Positions 17,970-27,909 of a DNA stretch of 52,417 bases are shown piece after piece. Source of the stretch: Clostridia bacterium (GTDB taxonomy: Bacteria > Bacillota_A > Clostridia > TANB77 > CAG-508); the NCBI GenBank assembly GCA_017475185.1, contig JAFVGB010000018.1, positions 1 to 52,417 of the forward strand, read 5' to 3'. The notes below the pieces were generated by a model. That model was not told the origin of the DNA. It ran no database searches and saw only the letters and a list, made by a program, of their open reading frames with translations. The translations under genes were made by a program, and so were the position numbers. How positions within the stretch are numbered: position 1 is the stretch's first letter; each line of letters opens with the position of its first letter.

Positions 17970-18040
17970 TTTTGTACATAAAAAAACAGAAATTGCAAAT
18001 AATAAATTGAAACGTTTCAAAAAAGAAAGGGTGTTTTTTT

Positions 18041-18205
18041 ATGGAAAAGAATCAAAAAATTAATTGTACAGTAGGAAGTTGTAAGTATAATAATATGGAC
18101 AACAAAGAATGTACATTAAAACAAATTAAAGTTACTCCTATGCAAGATTGTCATACTAAAAAGGCTGATGAATCTATGTGTAGTAGTTATGAATTTGATA
18201 AATAG
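18041..18205 (+). CDS. DUF1540 small Cys-rich protein
   Basis: The 54-residue protein has the DUF1540 pattern INCTVGSCKYNN...ECTLKQIKVTP...C...SMCSSYE, with six cysteines (9, 14, 24, 37, 47 plus neighbouring spacing) suggesting metal binding. The family is common in Firmicutes, often sporulation-associated, and has no proven function. AAGAAAGGG lies upstream of the ATG, and a terminator follows directly. Confidence 0.82.
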   Translation: MEKNQKINCTVGSCKYNNMDNKECTLKQIKVTPMQDCHTKKADESMCSSYEFDK

Positions 18206-18216
18206 ACATTAACTTT

Positions 18217-18253
18217 AAAAATGACTAAATGTTTCAAATTTAGTCATTTTTTT
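18217..18253 (+). terminator. Intrinsic terminator after the DUF1540 gene
   Basis: AAATGACTAAA/TTTAGTCATTT stem with T-run. Confidence 0.88.
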
Positions 18254-18384
18254 ACAAAGATGACGTAGAATATTGATTTTATGGGAAAATTATTATATAA
18301 TATATAACTAATAAAAGGATTTAATTTTTCCTTTGTAAAGGAAATTAAAGACTTTTAAATAAAAAAAGGGAGGTTGGTCAGATT

Positions 18385-19851
18385 ATGACTAAGATCTTCG
18401 TACTAAGACCACATGCGTTGCTGGCATCTTATGACAGTCTTTCACGGTTTGGAAGAGATAACGTTGTGGTAATCCCAATGGCAGTGATTGATGAAATCAA
18501 TGCCATGAAGGAGTTATCTCCAGAAAAATCAAAGATAAGAAAACATGTACTTAAGTACATTAAGTCTTTGATGAACAAAGGAATCACATCTAAGAGAGGA
18601 TATAAACTGGAAAAAGGAGGATACATCAGACTAGTTTCCAACTACACAGATGTAGAGATTGATTTGCCAAATTTGAGCGAATTCCAAAAAAGGACATTAC
18701 AGGTTTGTGTTGGATTAAAAAAACAACGCAGAAAAGTTATTCTGATAACCAATAACTTAGGTTTACAGATCAAGGCGTCTACTATTGGCATAGAAGCAGA
18801 GGAATTTCGAGATGACGTTTTTCCTATACTAGAGGAACAGTATAAAGGAAGGGTTAATGTTGAAATATCTGATGAATTAGAAAACAAGATATGCGCAACA
18901 ATGAACCGAGAATCAACGGAAGAAATGTTTAATAACAACAAATTCATTTCTAGAAGTGACTTAGATAAATTTCTTGATTCTGAGCTCATCGAGAACGAAT
19001 ATGTATTAATGACCAATAGAACATCAAGGTATTATGGACAGGTAAAAGAGGACAAAATAATACTTTTAGAAAATCACATGCGTAAACCATATGATATCGA
19101 ACCTAAGAATAATGGTCAGAAGTTCCTTATGAATGCTTTGTATGATGATATACCATTAGTGGTTGTCAAAGGAGCAGCTGGAACAGGTAAAACTCTACTT
19201 TCGATAGCTACTGCTCTTGAAAGAGTTGATAATGGCGATTTTAAGAGAATTTTAATTACTCGAGAAGTTTCTAACGACAAGCTTGGATATTTACCAGGCA
19301 ATGTTGATGAAAAACTTGGCCCATTTATGGCAGGCGTAAAAGATGCTTTAGAAAGGATTATACAGGGAACAGCAAGTCGAAAGAAGAGAGATAAACTTAT
19401 TTCAAATCTTGAGAGCAAGAAAAATAAAACTAAGCTTGAAAAGGGAAAAAACAAGTATTCTGATCTTGACGAATTTAACCAGAAAGAAAACAACGTATCA
19501 GATAATGTCGAAAAAGGAGAGTATTTCTTCGAAAGAGGTATTATTAAGATACAGGCTCTTGAAATGATTCGTGGCAGGTCAATAATGGATACAATCTTCA
19601 TTATTGATGAAACTCAAAATATTGATCCGGAGTTTATCAAGACAATCGTTACTAGAGCTGCGGAAGGCTCAAAGTTCATATTCCTGGGAGATCCAACACA
19701 GGTTGATAATCCAAAACTTTCGGAAAGATACAATGCTCTTGTTTATCTTGCTGAGAAAATGAAGGGTGATCCTGACTGTGCTGTGATAACCCTTGAAGAT
19801 GGAGAATCTGTCAGAAGTAGGTTAGCCAGAACGGCTACAAAGAAGTTGTGA
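18385..19851 (+). CDS. PIN-PhoH family ATPase (YlaK-like)
   Basis: This 488-residue protein joins an N-terminal PIN nuclease-like domain (about 1-140; VVIPMAVIDEINAMKE) to a PhoH ATPase domain (about 235-485). Walker A is KGAAGTGKTLL, Walker B is TIFIIDETQNID, and FLGDPTQVDNP is typical of PhoH. PhoH2-type proteins act on RNA as helicase-nucleases. Codon use is richer in CTT, CGA, TCG and ATC than the native genes, and the leader (18320-18350) has a TCCTTT/AAAGGA hairpin, suggesting recent acquisition. PhoH genes are also common in large phages. It has its own strong terminator. Confidence 0.88.
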   Translation: MTKIFVLRPHALLASYDSLSRFGRDNVVVIPMAVIDEINAMKELSPEKSKIRKHVLKYIKSLMNKGITSKRGYKLEKGGYIRLVSNYTDVEIDLPNLSEFQKRTLQVCVGLKKQRRKVILITNNLGLQIKASTIGIEAEEFRDDVFPILEEQYKGRVNVEISDELENKICATMNRESTEEMFNNNKFISRSDLDKFLDSELIENEYVLMTNRTSRYYGQVKEDKIILLENHMRKPYDIEPKNNGQKFLMNALYDDIPLVVVKGAAGTGKTLLSIATALERVDNGDFKRILITREVSNDKLGYLPGNVDEKLGPFMAGVKDALERIIQGTASRKKRDKLISNLESKKNKTKLEKGKNKYSDLDEFNQKENNVSDNVEKGEYFFERGIIKIQALEMIRGRSIMDTIFIIDETQNIDPEFIKTIVTRAAEGSKFIFLGDPTQVDNPKLSERYNALVYLAEKMKGDPDCAVITLEDGESVRSRLARTATKKL

Positions 19852-19884
19852 CATCACATCTGTAACTTTTTTTATTTAAATTAT

Positions 19885-19909
19885 AAAGGCTCACTATGTG
19901 GGCCTTTTT
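19885..19909 (+). terminator. Intrinsic terminator after PhoH
   Basis: AAAGGCTCAC pairs with GTGGGCCTTT (one G-U) around TAT, followed by T-rich DNA. Confidence 0.9.
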
Positions 19910-19968
19910 CTTTTACAAAAAGGACAGTTCTTTGTTCAAATGAGGATGTTACTTTTGGCAGTTTTTAC

Positions 19969-19997
19969 TTGACAAAAAAACAATTCAAACATAAAAT
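19969..19997 (+). promoter_or_regulatory. Promoter of the aldolase gene
   Basis: Consensus TTGACA (19969-19974) and TAAAAT (19992-19997), spacer 17. Confidence 0.65.
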
Positions 19998-20026
19998 AAA
20001 AAAAGTTAGAAATAATATAATTATAA

Positions 20027-20977
<951 letters not shown>

Positions 20978-20985
20978 CTAGTTAA

Positions 20986-21027
20986 AAATTTTGGGGCGGT
21001 TCTAATTAGAAAACCGCCCCAAATTTA
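20986..21027 (+). terminator. GC-rich terminator hairpin after fba
   Basis: Stem GGGGCGGTT/AACCGCCCC extended by AAATTT/AAATTT. The U-tract is weak (TTTAGTT), so termination strength is uncertain. Confidence 0.7.
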
Positions 21028-21038
21028 GTTAAGACAAA

Positions 21039-21067
21039 TTGACATAATTGGGAAAATATGTTATAAT
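21039..21067 (+). promoter_or_regulatory. Consensus promoter of the M23 peptidase gene
   Basis: TTGACA (21039-21044) and TATAAT (21062-21067) with 17 bases between them: full consensus at both boxes. Confidence 0.85.
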
Positions 21068-21118
21068 AAAAAAGTATTAAAACATTAGAAAAAACTCAAA
21101 ATTCAAGGAGGATGTTTA

Positions 21119-22924
21119 ATGAAAAAAATTAATTTAAGTAGCAAAATATTATTTAGTATATTATTTGTAATATGCTTATTTTTGTTTAAAAATATAAATA
21201 AAGTTGAAGCAGCAACTACACCATATTATAGATGGCCAGTAGGTGGAGATAATGCAAATGAAACATATATTGATTATGAATATTATGGTACAGCAGGGCA
21301 AGCACCTGTTAAAAACGGAAAATCAGGTAGAGAATATATTGTAAATAATAAATTATGGCCAAATGAAAAAGCCTATTATGCTGCATGTGAATCACATTAC
21401 GGAATGGATATAACAGGTATAAATGGTCATACATATAAAGTTGTATCTGTTGTTGAAGGTACTGTTATTGCAACAAATGCAGGATATGCATATTCTCCAA
21501 ATAAAATTTATGCTGATAGCAATCAAAGAAGACCAAATAATTGCTTATATGAAGGTGGAGGATATGGAAACTACATTGTTATACAAGAAAAAAGTACAGG
21601 CAGATGTTTTGTATATGGTCATTTAAAAGGTGGAACTCTAAAAGTTACTAAGGGAAACAATGTTCATGTAGGGCAAGAGATTGCAACTATGGGTAGTTCA
21701 GGAGATTCAGGACACATGCATTTACACTTTGAAATAAGAAAATCAAAGGAGGTAACATTAAATACTGCAGTATGGGGACCTGGATATCATACATTTCAAA
21801 TAGCTAACTCAAACACAAACTTAGATCCAAAAGATTATATTGGTTCAACACCAAAAACAATAAAAAATATTACATTAACTAAACCAACTAAAACACAATA
21901 TATTCAAGGAAAAGAAACTTTAAATCTTTCAGGGGCAAAAATAGCTGTAGAATATAATAGTGGTATAAAAACTACAATTAATTTACCAAATAATAGTGTT
22001 AAAGTAAGTGGATTTAATAATAGTAAAATTGGAAAAAATACAGTTACTATACAATACGAAAATAATAAATTAACATTTGATGTAGAAATTATAAAAGAAA
22101 TAGAGAAGAACGAACCAGAAGAGAAAAAAGAACCTAAAAAAGTTGTTATTCCAGCTAAAAGAACTAATATAACATACATGTTGTCTTTCAAACAAAGATA
22201 CATTAACATTTATTTTGATAAACCAATTATGATAGAACAACCTCCAGTTGTTAATGTAACAGTAGAAAATGAAACTAAACAAGCTGAATTTTATAATATA
22301 TCAAATGATAGTAAAAGATTAATATACAGAATTAAAGATGACAATTTTGGAATGTTTTCATCAGGAATAATGTATATTAGCTGTGATGGGCAAGTAATTG
22401 ATAAAACAGAAGGAAATTTATATGTTGAATGTAAATTTAAAGATGTAGCAATTGGAAAGCTATATTCATATAAAATAAATCACACATTTGAAAAGTTAAT
22501 TACAAATAATTTAGGTGATTTAAATAGAGATGGTAGTGTAGATGGATGTGATGCATCAATGGCATTAGCTTTATATGCAAAATTAATGTCAAATGAAGAA
22601 TTAACACAGTTAGATAAAGAAAATCTAAAAATAGCAGACGTTAATTTAGATGGAGTAGTTAATGGTTCAGATGCAGGAATAATTTTATCATATTATGCAT
22701 TCCAAATGTGTGGATATAAACCAGAAGATTCAGCAAAAATAATAAAATGCGACGTTGACAAAGATGGATTAGTAAATGTAAATGATTTCAACGAATTAAA
22801 TGAAGCAGTAAACAAAGGGTTGACAGACAAAAAATATGATTTAAACAATGATGAAATTATAGATTCTAATGATTTAAAATATATTAAAGAAGTTTTAGAA
22901 ACGTTAGGACAAAGAAGTTATTAA
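21119..22924 (+). CDS. Secreted M23 peptidase with Ig-like and dockerin-like modules
   Basis: The 601-residue protein has a signal peptide (about 1-31, cleavage after VEA). An M23/LytM domain (about 80-205) has zinc ligands in HYGMDITG and GHMHLHFEI, the HLH motif. A bacterial Ig-like domain (about 240-325; ITLTKPTKTQYIQGKETL) follows, then a Lys/Glu linker and a beta-rich stretch. Two calcium-loop pairs end the protein, GDLNRDGSVDGCDASMAL / ADVNLDGVVNGSDAGIIL and CDVDKDGLVNVNDF / DLNNDEIIDSNDL, which resemble type I dockerins. It probably cuts peptidoglycan cross-bridges outside the cell, held by calcium-dependent contacts. Confidence 0.88.
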   Translation: MKKINLSSKILFSILFVICLFLFKNINKVEAATTPYYRWPVGGDNANETYIDYEYYGTAGQAPVKNGKSGREYIVNNKLWPNEKAYYAACESHYGMDITGINGHTYKVVSVVEGTVIATNAGYAYSPNKIYADSNQRRPNNCLYEGGGYGNYIVIQEKSTGRCFVYGHLKGGTLKVTKGNNVHVGQEIATMGSSGDSGHMHLHFEIRKSKEVTLNTAVWGPGYHTFQIANSNTNLDPKDYIGSTPKTIKNITLTKPTKTQYIQGKETLNLSGAKIAVEYNSGIKTTINLPNNSVKVSGFNNSKIGKNTVTIQYENNKLTFDVEIIKEIEKNEPEEKKEPKKVVIPAKRTNITYMLSFKQRYINIYFDKPIMIEQPPVVNVTVENETKQAEFYNISNDSKRLIYRIKDDNFGMFSSGIMYISCDGQVIDKTEGNLYVECKFKDVAIGKLYSYKINHTFEKLITNNLGDLNRDGSVDGCDASMALALYAKLMSNEELTQLDKENLKIADVNLDGVVNGSDAGIILSYYAFQMCGYKPEDSAKIIKCDVDKDGLVNVNDFNELNEAVNKGLTDKKYDLNNDEIIDSNDLKYIKEVLETLGQRSY

Positions 22925-22928
22925 AAAT

Positions 22929-22966
22929 AAAAATCAGTTAAAATTTAATTTTAACTGATTTTTTTA
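22929..22966. terminator. Terminator between convergent genes
   Basis: AAATCAGTTAAAA/TTTTAACTGATTT hairpin with T-run. It overlaps the 3' end of the minus-strand pseudouridine synthase gene, so it may serve both. Confidence 0.82.
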
Positions 22967-23848
22967 TATTGAATCGATAATTACTTTCATATCTTCAAAC
23001 AAAGGAGCAGATAAAGTAATAAATTCCTTAGTAACAGGATGTATAAAGCTTATTTTGTGACTATGTAATGCTTGCCTTTTAATCAATTCTGAGCAATTTC
23101 CATATAAAGTATCTCCAATAATTGGATTACCAATATGAGCCATATGAACACGAATTTGATGAGTTCTACCTGTTTCTAAAACAAGATGAACAACAGACAA
23201 TTCATCATTATTTTTGATGACATCATAATGAGTAATAGCAGAGTCACCACAATTATCAATGCATCTTTCTATAATGCTGTCTTTTTTTCTTGCAATTGGT
23301 GCATTTATAGTGCCTGAAGCAGAAGGCAAAATTCCTTCACAAATTGCAATATATTCTTTTTTAAACAAGTTATTTTTCATTTGCTTAACTAAGCATTCTT
23401 GAACATATTCATTTTTAGCAAAAATAACAATTCCAGAAGTATCTTTATCTAAGCGATTAACAGGTCTTATTTTTTTATTAAGATTGATAGAATTAAAATA
23501 ATATTTAACTCCATTTGAAATACTATCTTCATAATGTTGCATAGATGGATGAATAGGGTAGCCCGCAGGTTTATTTAATACTAATAGATAATCATCTTCA
23601 AAAACGATTTTTAGATTCATTTTTGTTGGAACGATATTGGTGCTGTCTTCATCAAAATCTAAAGAAATTTCGATAATATCGTTTGAATTTACGGGTGCTT
23701 TTATATTAGTTGGTGAATTGTTTAAAAATATTTTGTTTAGTTTCTTTAATTTTAATAAAAGTCTATCTGAAATTTCAAATTTAGTCTTCAAAATTTCTTT
23801 TATATTATCAAAATGTTCATTATCTTTAACTATGTATGATAATTTCAT
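22964..23848 (-). CDS. RluA-family pseudouridine synthase
   Basis: This enzyme isomerises uridine in rRNA or tRNA. The 294-residue protein has an S4-like N-terminal part (SDRLLLKLKKLNKIFLN) and the catalytic RluA motif PVNRLDKDTSGIVIFAKN, where Asp is the nucleophile. VLETGRTHQIRVHMAHIG and ILYGN-like GDTLYGN follow. The start at 23848 is supported by AAGGAGGG. The exact target site (RluD, RluC or YhcT type) cannot be assigned. Confidence 0.92.
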   Translation of the reverse strand: MKLSYIVKDNEHFDNIKEILKTKFEISDRLLLKLKKLNKIFLNNSPTNIKAPVNSNDIIEISLDFDEDSTNIVPTKMNLKIVFEDDYLLVLNKPAGYPIHPSMQHYEDSISNGVKYYFNSINLNKKIRPVNRLDKDTSGIVIFAKNEYVQECLVKQMKNNLFKKEYIAICEGILPSASGTINAPIARKKDSIIERCIDNCGDSAITHYDVIKNNDELSVVHLVLETGRTHQIRVHMAHIGNPIIGDTLYGNCSELIKRQALHSHKISFIHPVTKEFITLSAPLFEDMKVIIDSI

Positions 23849-24030
23849 TTTTCCCTCCTTGTTATTTGATAATAATTAATATACTACTTTATGTAAAATG
23901 TGTCAATAAAATATAGTTGGTGAATTGTTGATTTTTGATTGATTAATTGTATTTTTATGATATAATAAAGAAGCTAGTATGTTCGGTATTGATACTTGAT
24001 GCTGTGTTAAATAAGAATGGAGGAAGTATT

Positions 24031-24134
24031 ATGGATTTCAATATGATGATGCAGATTTAATAGATAATGAATGTAAAACTTGTAGTGAATACAATGTTAC
24101 TTGTTTTCCGAAAGTAATGGTATATGTGAAATAA
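24031..24134 (+). pseudogene. Small Cys-containing peptide gene with a one-base frameshift
   Basis: The ATG at 24031 follows AATGGAGGAAG but reaches a stop after 9 codons. The third-phase frame from about 24039 is open to a TAA at 24132: YDDADLIDNECKTCSEYN, then VTCFPKVMVYVK. It has three cysteines, and a terminator follows at once. The layout (good binding site, coding-like frame, terminator) suggests a 34-residue peptide gene that lost one base near 24038. No family is recognised. It could also be chance. Confidence 0.4.
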
Positions 24135-24150
24135 TATTAGATAGTTATAA

Positions 24151-24186
24151 AGATATTGATGTCGAAATATGTCGATATCTTTTTTT
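24151..24186 (+). terminator. Intrinsic terminator
   Basis: AGATATTGA/TCGATATCT (one G-U) with a 12-base loop and a 6-T tail. Confidence 0.7.
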
Positions 24187-24228
24187 ATTTTATGAGAAAA
24201 AATGTTGAATTAGAGCTATATAATATGA

Positions 24229-24249
24229 TATAATACAAACATAAGTTCA
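24229..24249 (+). promoter_or_regulatory. -10 box with LexA-like operator upstream of dinD
   Basis: TATAAT (24229-24234) is followed by CAAACATAAGTTCA (24236-24249), which matches 11 of 14 positions of the Gram-positive SOS box CGAACRNRYGTTYC as I recall it. The placement across the transcription start suits repression. Confidence 0.45.
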
Positions 24250-24328
24250 CTAAAACAATAAACTAAATATGATATGTAGTAATAGATGTAGTAAAAACTT
24301 AAATTTACAAAACGGGAGGAAAACAATT

Positions 24329-25225
24329 ATGGATAATAAGTTGGAAACTATTTTAAATCTTTTTGAAGGCAAAGAAATAAGAAGCATATGGGATGCTGAG
24401 AAGGAAGAGTATTTTTTTAGTGTAGTTGATGTTATTGGTGCATTGACAGATAGTCCAGATCCAAGAGATTATTGGTATAGGCTAAAAGTTAGAATGACAG
24501 ATGAAGAAAAATCTGAGATATCGACAAAATGTCGACAACTGAAACTAAAATCAAGTAAAGATGGAAAAAAATATGCAACAGACACGTTAGATACAGAAGG
24601 TATTTTGAGACTAATTGAATCTGTTCCAAGTAAAAAAGCTGAACCATTTAAATTGTGGTTAGCATCATTGGGAAAAGAAAGAATTGATGAAGTGTTTAAT
24701 CCGGAAATTGCAATTAATAGGGCAATTGATTATTATCGAAACAAAGGGTATTCAGATAGATGGATTGAGTCACGATTAAAAGGGATATTAGATAGAAAAA
24801 AACTAACGGATATCTGGAAAGAAAATGGAATTAAAGATAACTTCGAATATGCTGTTTTAACAAACGACATTTATAAAACATGGTCTGGAATGAAAGCGAC
24901 AGAATATAAAGCACATAAAAATTTAAGAAAGGAATCTTTAAGAGATAATATGACAGATGTCGAAGTAGCATTAACAGATTTAGGAGAAATTGCAACACGT
25001 GAGCTTGCCAAAAAACACAAACCACAAGGCTTAAAAGAAAATAGAAAAATCGCAAAAGCAGGAGGAGAAGTTGCTAAAACAGCACGCGATGACTTAGAAG
25101 AAAAATTGGGAGAGACTATAATAAGTAAAGAGAATAATTTGAATTATAAATATCTAGATGATAATAAACTTTTAGAAGAGGAAAATAAAAGTTCCAACAA
25201 GAAAATTCTAAAGAAAAATTTTTAG
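24329..25225 (+). CDS. dinD: Bro-N / DinD-like protein (DNA damage-inducible protein D)
   Basis: The 298-residue protein has an N-terminal Bro-N domain (about 12-115; EIRSIWDAEKEEYFFSVVDVIGALTDSPDPRDYW). Its C-terminal half matches DinD-type proteins, with 'YSDRWIESRLKGI' and 'GGEVAKTARDDLEEKLGETIISKENNLNY'. In E. coli DinD is SOS-induced and inhibits RecA filaments; related Bro-N proteins act as phage antirepressors. The start at 24329 is set by ACGGGAGG. A LexA-like site overlaps its promoter, consistent with SOS control. Confidence 0.8.
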   Translation: MDNKLETILNLFEGKEIRSIWDAEKEEYFFSVVDVIGALTDSPDPRDYWYRLKVRMTDEEKSEISTKCRQLKLKSSKDGKKYATDTLDTEGILRLIESVPSKKAEPFKLWLASLGKERIDEVFNPEIAINRAIDYYRNKGYSDRWIESRLKGILDRKKLTDIWKENGIKDNFEYAVLTNDIYKTWSGMKATEYKAHKNLRKESLRDNMTDVEVALTDLGEIATRELAKKHKPQGLKENRKIAKAGGEVAKTARDDLEEKLGETIISKENNLNYKYLDDNKLLEEENKSSNKKILKKNF

Positions 25226-25429
25226 CATAAAAGAACTTAAAAAAATTTTTTTAAAGTTGTAAATAATTTAATATATGATATAATATACCTAAATATGAGG
25301 GAAAAATTATTCCTAAGTATGGAAGTTATTAAATAATTAAAAAATGATATGGTTTTAAAGATTCAATGTGATAGTAATCATAATATATTAAATATTGAAA
25401 TTATTTAATAAAAATTGGAGTGAAAAATA

Positions 25430-25867
25430 ATGAAGATATTGGAAATAATGATAACAGAAGAATTGAATAAATATAAAGATGATATTGACAATATTAAAAC
25501 AGAGAAGAAAATAGATTGCATTACTATTTTTTCAAAATCAGTTGAAGAGTATGAATATTTAAATGAAAAATTATGTGAAAATAAAATTATTGACATTATG
25601 GATAGTGGTAAATTATACTATTTAAAAAATGCGATGAACACTCCATACGGTAATTTATCTTTTATAAAAATTAGAAAACATGATGATAATTATAATAGAT
25701 ATAGAATATCAGTTGATTTTACAGTTGAAAACTACGAAGCATTTAAAAACAATATAAACAATCCTGTAGTTAGGAAATATGATACATTTGAATTAGTTCA
25801 ATTTAAAAATGAAACAAGCATAATTAATATAGTAAGCTTAGGTGCAAAAGAAGATTATAAAATATAA
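25430..25867 (+). CDS. Hypothetical protein, 145 residues
   Basis: I do not recognise this protein. It begins MKILEIMITEELNKYKDD and has no signal peptide or membrane segment. A central 'NTPYGNLSFIKIRKHDD' and 'RISVDFTVENYEAFKNN' suggest an alpha/beta fold. The binding site is TGGAGTG. A TATAAT box lies in the 200-base leader (near 25278). It lies 3 bases before the spacer that leads to the alpha/beta hydrolase, so the two may be co-transcribed. Composition is like the native genes. Confidence 0.6.
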   Translation: MKILEIMITEELNKYKDDIDNIKTEKKIDCITIFSKSVEEYEYLNEKLCENKIIDIMDSGKLYYLKNAMNTPYGNLSFIKIRKHDDNYNRYRISVDFTVENYEAFKNNINNPVVRKYDTFELVQFKNETSIINIVSLGAKEDYKI

Positions 25868-25902
25868 ATATGGTAGTATTAAAAAGTAAGGGAGAGAAAG
25901 TA

Positions 25903-26457
25903 ATGGAAAAAAATTATTTTATAATACACGGAAGTTTTGGAAGCCCTTTTGGAAATTGGTTTAGTTGGTTATATGATTTTATTTCTGAAGATGGAAAACA
26001 AGTATATGTACCACAATTTCCAACAGGAGTAGGATTCCAGAATTATGAAAATTGGAGAAAATTATTAAAATATTATCTAGACTTAGGTCTAATAAATGAA
26101 AACACAACAATTATAGCACATAGCATAGCACCAATTTTTGTTTCAAAATTTTTAGTAGAAAATAAAGTGAAAGTAAAAAAATTGATATTTGTATGTGGAT
26201 TTAACAATTACTTAGGAATAAATGAAGAATATGATATGGTAAATAAAACTATGTATTTTGATAATTTAGAAGATGTAAAAAAATTAGCCGACGAAATAAT
26301 ATGTTTTTATTCAGATAATGATCCATATGTGAAATTCGAGGTTGAAAAAGAATTTGCAAATACTGTTGCAACTGAGCAAATTCTTATTCCAAATGCTGGT
26401 CATATTAATAGCGAAAACGGATATAATACATTTGAAGAAATAGTAAGTTATTTATAA
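25903..26457 (+). CDS. Alpha/beta hydrolase (RBBP9/YdeN-like)
   Basis: The 184-residue protein is a minimal serine hydrolase. It has an oxyanion HGSFGSPFGNW loop, the nucleophile elbow AHSIAPIF, an acid in YSDNDPYV and His in NAGHIN. Size and layout fit the RBBP9/YdeN group (DUF1749/COG3545), which are small cytoplasmic esterase-like proteins of unknown substrate. The ATG at 25903 follows AAGGGAGAG; an ATG at 25870 has no site. Confidence 0.82.
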   Translation: MEKNYFIIHGSFGSPFGNWFSWLYDFISEDGKQVYVPQFPTGVGFQNYENWRKLLKYYLDLGLINENTTIIAHSIAPIFVSKFLVENKVKVKKLIFVCGFNNYLGINEEYDMVNKTMYFDNLEDVKKLADEIICFYSDNDPYVKFEVEKEFANTVATEQILIPNAGHINSENGYNTFEEIVSYL

Positions 26458-26488
26458 AAAGACATAAATTTTCTTTATGTCTTTTTTT
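26455..26488 (+). terminator. Intrinsic terminator
   Basis: AAAAAGACATAAA/TTTATGTCTTTTT stem and 9-T tail. Confidence 0.92.
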
Positions 26489-26549
26489 TAATAAACAGCT
26501 ATGATATAATCTGATAGAAATAAATAGATGATAAAAGAGAGGGACAGCA

Positions 26550-27131
26550 ATGAAAAAAATAGTATTAACTTCTTGTGGAATAATAAATGAAGAATTAAAA
26601 AAATCATTTTATAAACTATTAAATAAAGATGTAAGCCAAATAAAATTATTATATATAACAATTGCAGTAGATGGCGAATTAGAAAACGACAGAACATGGC
26701 TTGATGAAGAATATGCAACCATTTTGGATTTGGGCGTAAAAGAAGAAAATATTACACACTACAAATATGAAGAAAATATAGATTTTAACAGTTATGACGC
26801 AATCTACATGATTGGTGGAAATACATTCTATTTACTAAAAGAATTAAGAGAAAAAGGATTAGATGAAAAAATAAAACAAGCTATAAACAGTGGTGTAATA
26901 TACGTAGGTTCAAGTGCTGGAAGTATAATCTTAGGAGAAACGATAGAAACTGCATTGCCATTTGATGAAAACTGGGTAAAACTTGAAAATTTTAATGGGT
27001 TAAAGATTGTTGATGGCATTATAATACCTCACGCAAATAGAAAGCAAGAATTTATAAAAGAACAGAAAGAAAAATATGGTGATAAAATAATTGAACTATA
27101 TGACGAAAATGGAATTATAGTAAAAGAATAA
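26550..27131 (+). CDS. Peptidase S51 (dipeptidase E-like)
   Basis: The 193-residue protein has the S51 pattern: AIYMIGGNTFYLLKELRE and the nucleophile loop VGSSAGSIIL, with Ser at about 122. Then LKIVDGIIIPHANR supplies the His. PepE cleaves Asp-X dipeptides; the length is short but within the family. It starts at a binding site AGAGAGGGA and is followed after 19 bases by the MBL gene, probably in one operon. Confidence 0.85.
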   Translation: MKKIVLTSCGIINEELKKSFYKLLNKDVSQIKLLYITIAVDGELENDRTWLDEEYATILDLGVKEENITHYKYEENIDFNSYDAIYMIGGNTFYLLKELREKGLDEKIKQAINSGVIYVGSSAGSIILGETIETALPFDENWVKLENFNGLKIVDGIIIPHANRKQEFIKEQKEKYGDKIIELYDENGIIVKE

Positions 27132-27150
27132 AATAAAGGAGGAAAATAAA

Positions 27151-27873
27151 ATGACACTTACATTTTTAGGAAGAGGATGCTCAAACAACATAAACCAAAG
27201 AAATAATTCTGCATATTTCATAGAAAATAATGAGCTATTCTTAATAGATTGCGGAGAAAGCGTTTTTGCTAAATTAAAGGAAAATAATTTACTAGACAAT
27301 ATTAGCACAGTAAACATTATGATTACACACACCCACTCAGATCATGTTGGAAGTTTAGGAACTTTAATCTTATATTGCTATTTCAATATCAAGGTAAAAG
27401 TAAATATAATTTTACCAAGTGATGCACTACATAAAGAAGATATAAAAAATTTAGCAAGAATTTTTGGGTGCACAGAAGAAATGTACAGTATTATAAATCA
27501 AGAAGAATATGATAACAAATACAAAACATTCAAAACAATAAGATACAAGCAAACAGAGCATGTTTCACAAATATGCAGTTATGGCATTTTATTTGATACA
27601 ACAGATGGACTAGTTTATTATTCAGGAGACACAAAAGAAATAAACAATATAAAGGAAATAATTTCTAGTGGTCAAAAAATAGATAAAATATATATGGATA
27701 CAACAACTGCTAATAATCCAGACAATGTTCATTTTTATATAGGTTATTTGAATGATGAAATTTCAGAAGAGTTGAAAAAAAGGGTGTATTGTATGCATTT
27801 TAATAATGATGAATGTATAGAAGCGGCTAAATGGTATGGATTTAATGTTGTTGAAGTATTAAATGAAAAATAG
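27151..27873 (+). CDS. MBL-fold metallo-hydrolase
   Basis: The 240-residue protein has a metallo-beta-lactamase fold with ITHTHSDHVGSLGTL (HxHxDH). Further ligands are His in TEHVSQ, Asp in YSGDTKE, and His in CMHFNND. The start LTFLGRGCSNNINQRNNS resembles RNase Z-like and cyclic-phosphodiesterase-like subfamilies. It probably binds two zinc ions and hydrolyses an ester or phosphodiester; the substrate is unknown. AAAGGAGG is the binding site. Confidence 0.85.
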   Translation: MTLTFLGRGCSNNINQRNNSAYFIENNELFLIDCGESVFAKLKENNLLDNISTVNIMITHTHSDHVGSLGTLILYCYFNIKVKVNIILPSDALHKEDIKNLARIFGCTEEMYSIINQEEYDNKYKTFKTIRYKQTEHVSQICSYGILFDTTDGLVYYSGDTKEINNIKEIISSGQKIDKIYMDTTTANNPDNVHFYIGYLNDEISEELKKRVYCMHFNNDECIEAAKWYGFNVVEVLNEK

Positions 27874-27909
27874 GTTATAAAATTGTTTAATTAATTATAG
27901 AGGTGGAAT

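Noticed and set aside
19116..19601. A 161-codon minus-strand frame within the PhoH gene
   Set aside because: Shadow of the PhoH frame; no start signals and unlike any protein.
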